From JANNVK01 sp031430435 (GTDB taxonomy: Bacteria; Acidobacteriota; Blastocatellia; Pyrinomonadales; Pyrinomonadaceae): a stretch of DNA of 64,000 bases. The stretch covers positions 11,366-75,365 of the forward strand of contig JANPBM010000005.1 in assembly GCA_031430435.1 (NCBI GenBank), in the 5' to 3' direction. Made by a program: the position numbers and the translations under genes. Below the pieces are notes generated by a model, which had not been told where the DNA came from, searched no databases, and saw only the letters and a list, made by a program, of their open reading frames with translations. This document shows, piece after piece, positions 59,653-64,000 of the stretch; position 1 is the stretch's first letter; each line of letters opens with the position of its first letter.

Positions 59653-60765
59653 ATGAAAGCAGTTGCAGTTATTCCGAAGCAAGTAAATACGGTTCATTTG
59701 GTTGAAATGGATAAGCCGAAACTTTCCGATGTGAAAGACGGTCGCGGCGTGTTGGTCGAAGTTCTTCGCGTTGGCGCGTGCGGAACCGATCGTGAAATTA
59801 ACAACGGCGAATATGGCGTTGCCCCGAACGGTTTCAACTTTTTGGTTCTCGGACACGAAAATCTCGGTCGCGTCGTAGAAGTCGGCGAAAACGCGCGCGA
59901 ATTTGCGGTCGGCGATTACGTTGTCTCAACCGTGCGTCGTCCCGGACATTCGTTTTACGACCAAATCGGCGAGCAGGATTTCACGACCGACGACGAATAC
60001 TTTGAACGCGGAATTTCGCGTCTGCACGGATATATGGCGGAATTTTACGTTGAAAGTGCGGATTGGGTAACAAAGGTTCCGCCCGCGATTGCCGACGTGG
60101 CGATTTTGCTCGAACCGCTTTCGATTATCGAAAAAGGTTTGAAACAGGCTGACGATATTCAGAAACGCTTAAAGATTTGGCGACCGAAAACCGCCGCCGT
60201 TTTCGGTACCGGCACGGTCGGGCTGCTGACTGCGATGGCGTTGCGTGTACGCGGGTTTGAAGTCCACACTTTCGGCAGAAACGCGAAGCCTTATTTTAAC
60301 GCGGAACTGCTCGAAGAAATCGGTTGCACTTACGATTCCACAGTAGATTTATCGCCCGTGGCAAGCGTCGAGAAATACGGCGAATACGATTTAATTTTTG
60401 AATGCACGGGTTTTTCGCCTTTAGTTTTCGAGGCAATGCAATGCTTGAATCAAAACGGCGTGTTGATTTTATCGTCGATTTCGGGTGGCGAACGCAAAAT
60501 AAACGATGTTCCGTCCGACAAAATTAACCAGAGTTTTGTGTTGGGAAATCGCGTTATGGTCGGCACCGTAAATGCCGGACGCGAACATTTTCAGATGGGC
60601 GTAAATGATTTGGCGATGTCCGAAGCAATGTACAAAGGTTGGCTGGCAAAACTTTTGACGCATAAAATCGACGGGTTGGAAAACTTTGCCCGTGCTTTTG
60701 AAATTTTACAAGACACCGCCAAACACGGAGCGATAAAAGTTTATTTTGAAGTCGGCAAAATGTAG
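59653..60765 (+). CDS. Glucose 1-dehydrogenase-type zinc dehydrogenase
   Basis: The 370-residue MDR-superfamily protein has GACGTDREI with the catalytic Cys, the GHENLGRVVEVG segment with the His and Glu, and Rossmann glycines (VFGTGTVGLLTAM). The usual structural-zinc four-Cys lobe is absent (VRRPGHSFYD in its place). Likely oxidises a sugar with NAD(P)+. Confidence 0.87.
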   Translation: MKAVAVIPKQVNTVHLVEMDKPKLSDVKDGRGVLVEVLRVGACGTDREINNGEYGVAPNGFNFLVLGHENLGRVVEVGENAREFAVGDYVVSTVRRPGHSFYDQIGEQDFTTDDEYFERGISRLHGYMAEFYVESADWVTKVPPAIADVAILLEPLSIIEKGLKQADDIQKRLKIWRPKTAAVFGTGTVGLLTAMALRVRGFEVHTFGRNAKPYFNAELLEEIGCTYDSTVDLSPVASVEKYGEYDLIFECTGFSPLVFEAMQCLNQNGVLILSSISGGERKINDVPSDKINQSFVLGNRVMVGTVNAGREHFQMGVNDLAMSEAMYKGWLAKLLTHKIDGLENFARAFEILQDTAKHGAIKVYFEVGKM

Positions 60766-61027
60766 TTTGCGCGACAATGAAATTCAACGCCGAAAAAATT
60801 ACAGCCCGAATATGAACGAAGTTGATATTCGGGATTTTTTACCTTGATTCTATCCCAAGAAATTTCGGGTTCGTCATCATCGTAAGCCGTTGCAAAGCGT
60901 TTTTCTCCAAAATCGTCATCTTCATTGTCTTCAACAACTTTGATGATTAATTTGTGTTTGGCTTTAATGTGCAAGGTTCGTCAAATAAAACCTGTGTACC
61001 GTCAAAATGTCCTTGTATTTCTAACAT
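60741..61027 (-). pseudogene. Frameshifted small gene, possible antitoxin-like protein
   Basis: From ATG 61027 (with an AGGTAAG site) a frame reads MLEIQGHFDGTQVLFDEP and stops at NTN-TAA. The continuation IIKVVEDNEDDDFGEKRFAT is in another frame. Joined, they resemble short DUF2281/VapB-type antitoxins. A single-base indel near 60960 breaks it. Confidence 0.5.
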
Positions 61028-61185
61028 AATTTCTTACCTCTAAATTGAATTATACTATAAATTCCAAACAACTTGGCTTCTCAAACGTAACACACACCTG
61101 TCTTTCCCAAGCGTCTCAATCACCGCCAAAACCAAGATTCGCCTATCTTTTGAGAAAAACTGATTGGAGAACTAGAATTTTTAAT

Positions 61186-63735
61186 TCACCCGATAATCCT
61201 ACAACGTTCAGCAAGTATATCTGCCTCAACAACTTTGTATTTTTTTACTGCTTCTCTGCCATCCAAATATTTCACTTTCACTTTTTCGTTCTTACCATAT
61301 TTTTTATTGTTTATTATTGGCTGATGGACAGTAGTTGCATATTTTATTTGACGTAATTGATCTGAAATTGACAATAACCCTTTTTCACTTATCCAAGAAG
61401 GGGATTTCTTATTTAATTTTGATAGCAGCTCCAAGGCTAAATCAGCATATTTTTTTGCGTTTATCCTATCTTTAATCGAAAAGTATGTAATTGCATACCA
61501 GTAGTAAACTATTGAAAATTCTATTTTTAAACTCTCGTCTTCAATAGTGGGAAACCGATGCTCAATTATGTTGCATAATCTAATTGCATCATGAAAATTA
61601 TTTTTATTAGCGTATTTACCAATAGTTACGGTAAATAAATAAATATCTTTACTATTTATTCTATTGGTGCTGGTAAAACATGTAAGATATTTGTCAAACG
61701 CCTCAAAGTATTTGTTTTTATCAAGCTCGTAGTAGGCTAAATTCCAGTAGATGTCAATTAATAAATCTTCTTTAATTGTATCTTTGTTTTTAATCAAATA
61801 CTCTAACAATTCCATTTTATTGTCATCGGAAACTAAGAAAGAATTATAAATTATTTCCGATGCGGTTAGGTTAGAAAGTAGTTTTTTAGATGCGTAATCA
61901 AGTAGCTTCTCAAACGATTCTAAGTTTGATTGATCGAAGACAAAATCTAAATACACATAAAATAAGTTTTCGCTAAAACTTATTGGGTAGAGTTTTTGTT
62001 TGTCAAAACCCAATTGGTTATCAACAATTTCATTTACTAGACGAGTTTTCAATAAATCATCCTTATAACTATCTAAATTGTATTTGTAGTAAATTAAGAA
62101 CAGCGAGTCGGAAGGACTACTATTTTCCAGGGCTTGATTAATTTTTTCTAATGCTTTTTCTGAGGACTTATTAAAGTATAATTCTGCTTGATAATAAAGA
62201 GCTCTTGTCCTAAGTTGATTTAACTCAAACTCTGAAATTTCATCTTTTGAGTCAAAAGTTGAATCATAAAGTGATTCATATAGTGATAATGCTCGCTTGC
62301 TTTCTTCTTTGGGCAAACTTCTGGCTAAATTCAAAAGTGCATTTCTGTAAGCAAAATCGGTAGTAGGAATAGTAGCAGTTTTTTCCTCAATTACTTTTTC
62401 AAGTATTTTCATGCCATCTTCTACTTTCCCAACTCCAATTGTACAAATACCTAAAAGTGATTGAGAATTAGATTTATAAATATCCTCAAAGTATTCATTT
62501 GAAAAGTATTCAATCGCATTACCGTACTCGCCGAGATTATAGTAAGCAAAACCAATATTATAATTGCACACTTCTATTTGTTTTTTATTAGGATTAGAGT
62601 TTTTCAAAAACTCCACTAAGCTTGAAATAGCCTCTGTATATTCTCTAGAGTCTATTTTTTCAAGACCGTACGTATAATTATCAGTTAATAACTTCTCAAT
62701 TGACTTAACCCACTCTTCTGAAAGGCTTTGCTCAATTATTTTGTTCTTTACCTTAGTTTCTTTATCAAATTTAGAGTCAATGATCCCATATAGATATAGT
62801 TTCTTCTTGACTTCATCGCTCAGTTCGGAAGATTGATTTCTATTAATTAAACTTATCGACTTTCTTATTTGTTTATTCGTTTTTACTAATTCTCTAATAT
62901 GGTCAATTGGAGCTGTATCAAAAGTGGTTAGATAATTCTTTTTAACTATTTTTTCTAATAAATCATTATCAACTTTTTCACCACTTAAAACGTAATTTTC
63001 TAACTCGGAGCAAATATCAAAAGTTAGCCGTGGATTGCCATTCGCCCACTTGAATATTTCATCAGAAATTCCCTGGGGGATTTCTAATTTACTCATTTGG
63101 ATGAAATTATCATGCTCTTCTTTAATGAAATCATCTAAATAAATTTTATCGCCTATATTAAATGGGGATTTATTTCTATCTTTGATTAGTTCTGTTGGTT
63201 CAATAACTCCGGATAAGACATAAGTCAATCTTTCAAATTCGGGGAAATTAGTGCGTGAAAAGTAGTTGCTTCTAATTTGAGCAAAAATATTATCTGAATA
63301 GTCAACACTCTTTAAAGCATCTATTTCATCTAAAATAATTACAATATTGCCCTGAAAAAGTTTAAGAACGACTCTTAAACATCTTGAATATTCATTGTGC
63401 GGTGTAAGATTATTTTCTCTTATTTTTTCAATGTCTGTTTCAATTGGTTCAAAAAGCTCTGCGTTTGGTTCAACGATGTTATTAATAATATTTCTATAAC
63501 AATCTCGCTCATTTTCAAAAAGGTTGGACAAGTCAACATAAACGAATAGTCTATTTTCATTTTCAAGAGTTCGTTTAGCATGAAAAAGTAAATTGGTTTT
63601 ACCCATTTGCCTTGCAACGAGGACATAGCCGGGACGTTGCATTTCCTCAATAATTCTTTTTAGCTCACTGTCGGCACTCCTATTCACATATAAGTGCTGA
63701 GGTATAATCGTGTATTTTTTTAAGATCTTTTCCAT
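61186..63735 (-). CDS. AAA-like NTPase with TPR-like repeats
   Basis: The 849-residue protein has an AAA_35-like N-terminal NTPase (about 1-300): Walker A-like VARQMGKTNLL, Walker B NIVIILDEIDAL. A long alpha-solenoid of TPR-like helices follows (YYNLGEYGNAIEYFSNEYF). Such proteins are common in bacterial conflict systems. Codon use is AT-richer than the neighbours, suggesting transfer. Confidence 0.78.
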   Translation of the reverse strand: MEKILKKYTIIPQHLYVNRSADSELKRIIEEMQRPGYVLVARQMGKTNLLFHAKRTLENENRLFVYVDLSNLFENERDCYRNIINNIVEPNAELFEPIETDIEKIRENNLTPHNEYSRCLRVVLKLFQGNIVIILDEIDALKSVDYSDNIFAQIRSNYFSRTNFPEFERLTYVLSGVIEPTELIKDRNKSPFNIGDKIYLDDFIKEEHDNFIQMSKLEIPQGISDEIFKWANGNPRLTFDICSELENYVLSGEKVDNDLLEKIVKKNYLTTFDTAPIDHIRELVKTNKQIRKSISLINRNQSSELSDEVKKKLYLYGIIDSKFDKETKVKNKIIEQSLSEEWVKSIEKLLTDNYTYGLEKIDSREYTEAISSLVEFLKNSNPNKKQIEVCNYNIGFAYYNLGEYGNAIEYFSNEYFEDIYKSNSQSLLGICTIGVGKVEDGMKILEKVIEEKTATIPTTDFAYRNALLNLARSLPKEESKRALSLYESLYDSTFDSKDEISEFELNQLRTRALYYQAELYFNKSSEKALEKINQALENSSPSDSLFLIYYKYNLDSYKDDLLKTRLVNEIVDNQLGFDKQKLYPISFSENLFYVYLDFVFDQSNLESFEKLLDYASKKLLSNLTASEIIYNSFLVSDDNKMELLEYLIKNKDTIKEDLLIDIYWNLAYYELDKNKYFEAFDKYLTCFTSTNRINSKDIYLFTVTIGKYANKNNFHDAIRLCNIIEHRFPTIEDESLKIEFSIVYYWYAITYFSIKDRINAKKYADLALELLSKLNKKSPSWISEKGLLSISDQLRQIKYATTVHQPIINNKKYGKNEKVKVKYLDGREAVKKYKVVEADILAERCRIIG

Positions 63736-63737
63736 AA

Positions 63738-63992
63738 TTAAACTAATTCAGATTCAACTAATTTAATAGCTTTTTCGACTGAAGAGTCACTTAAATTACC
63801 CAAAGCAATTACTTTTCTAAAAATAGATTTCAAGATTCTTGGAGAGTTTTGCGAAGATGCTATACCCAAAAGTAAATAGTTTGCGAAAAAAAGGCAAGAT
63901 TGAGAGTGTAGTAAAGTTGTGAGATTTGAGTTAAACGAAACTGAGCGAAAAGTGTTGCGAGAAATCCAACGCCAAAACCATAAACGGGATTA
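63738..63992 (-). other. Possible C-terminal fragment of an upstream gene
   Basis: The frame from a TAA near 63992 to a stop at 63738-63740 reads ANYLLLGIASSQNSPRILK...EKAIKLVESELV, without an ATG. The stop lies 2 bp before the NTPase ATG, as in a coupled gene. It could be an effector-associated domain or a broken gene; low certainty. Confidence 0.2.
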
Positions 63993-64000
63993 CGTTAAAG

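Overview
The window is a bacterial chromosome segment of moderate-to-low GC with tightly packed genes. A family-level guess is an Acidobacteriota member (Blastocatellia-like). This rests on gene style only: DUF4388/PATAN and roadblock proteins, DUF1800 and AIM24 proteins, many short palindromic repeats. No rRNA or other phylogenetic marker was available to test it. Nothing suggests photosynthesis: no reaction-centre, chlorophyll or phycobilisome structural operon is present.

Region 1 (1-2500) is ordinary: a partial gene, a Ni/Co transporter and an M20 peptidase. Region 2 (2501-18000) is a complete, elaborate gas vesicle locus. It opens with a cytoplasmic histidine kinase, an NtrC-type sigma-54 activator, a lone receiver and a degenerate EAL protein. 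Then come GvpH/Hsp20, a CDC48-type double AAA ATPase, two GvpF/L, GvpA behind a sigma-54-type promoter, a GvpC-like helical protein, GvpN, three small unknown proteins, a third GvpF/L, acidic-tailed GvpG, a tandem ArsA/Get3-like ATPase, a GvpA/J/M-type protein, GvpK and a GvpJ-like protein.

Region 3 (18146-28269) starts with a second sigma-54-type promoter. It encodes a PATAN-roadblock protein, a partner protein, a [2Fe-2S] ferredoxin, two V4R-domain proteins, a repeat protein, a phycobiliprotein-like globin with a conserved chromophore-type Cys, a Ser/Thr kinase, a ferredoxin-dependent bilin reductase homologue and a 911-residue coiled-coil protein. The V4R/FeS/globin/bilin reductase set matches the BBAG/pre-PcyA type cluster described from non-photosynthetic bacteria. 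Here it sits directly behind a gas vesicle locus and may share its sigma-54 control. No heme oxygenase is visible in the window. I consider this composite buoyancy-bilin locus the most interesting part.

Region 4 (28270-44083) is mostly housekeeping and small metabolism: PurE, SixA, SnoaL-like, DUF2490, alpha/beta hydrolase, EttA, SelA, AIM24, a ClpX-like ATPase, an M16 peptidase and a Ser/Thr kinase with TPRs. REP-like inverted repeats separate several of these genes. Region 5 (44493-54219) holds a DUF4365-NB-ARC-TPR STAND-type protein, tRNA-Ser(UGA), two TlpA-like thioredoxins, RecF, an MBL hydrolase, DUF1844, DinB and DUF1800 proteins.

Region 6 (54415-64000) contains a small defence/toxin-antitoxin island wedged at the 5' end of a cyclase (kynurenine formamidase-like) gene. 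The first 54-73 bp of that gene occur three times, and the copies bracket an Mrr nuclease, an MNT-HEPN pair, a second MNT paired with a DUF6602-like protein, and an IS200/RAYT-like transposase. A glucose dehydrogenase, a frameshifted small gene and an AAA-TPR NTPase close the window.
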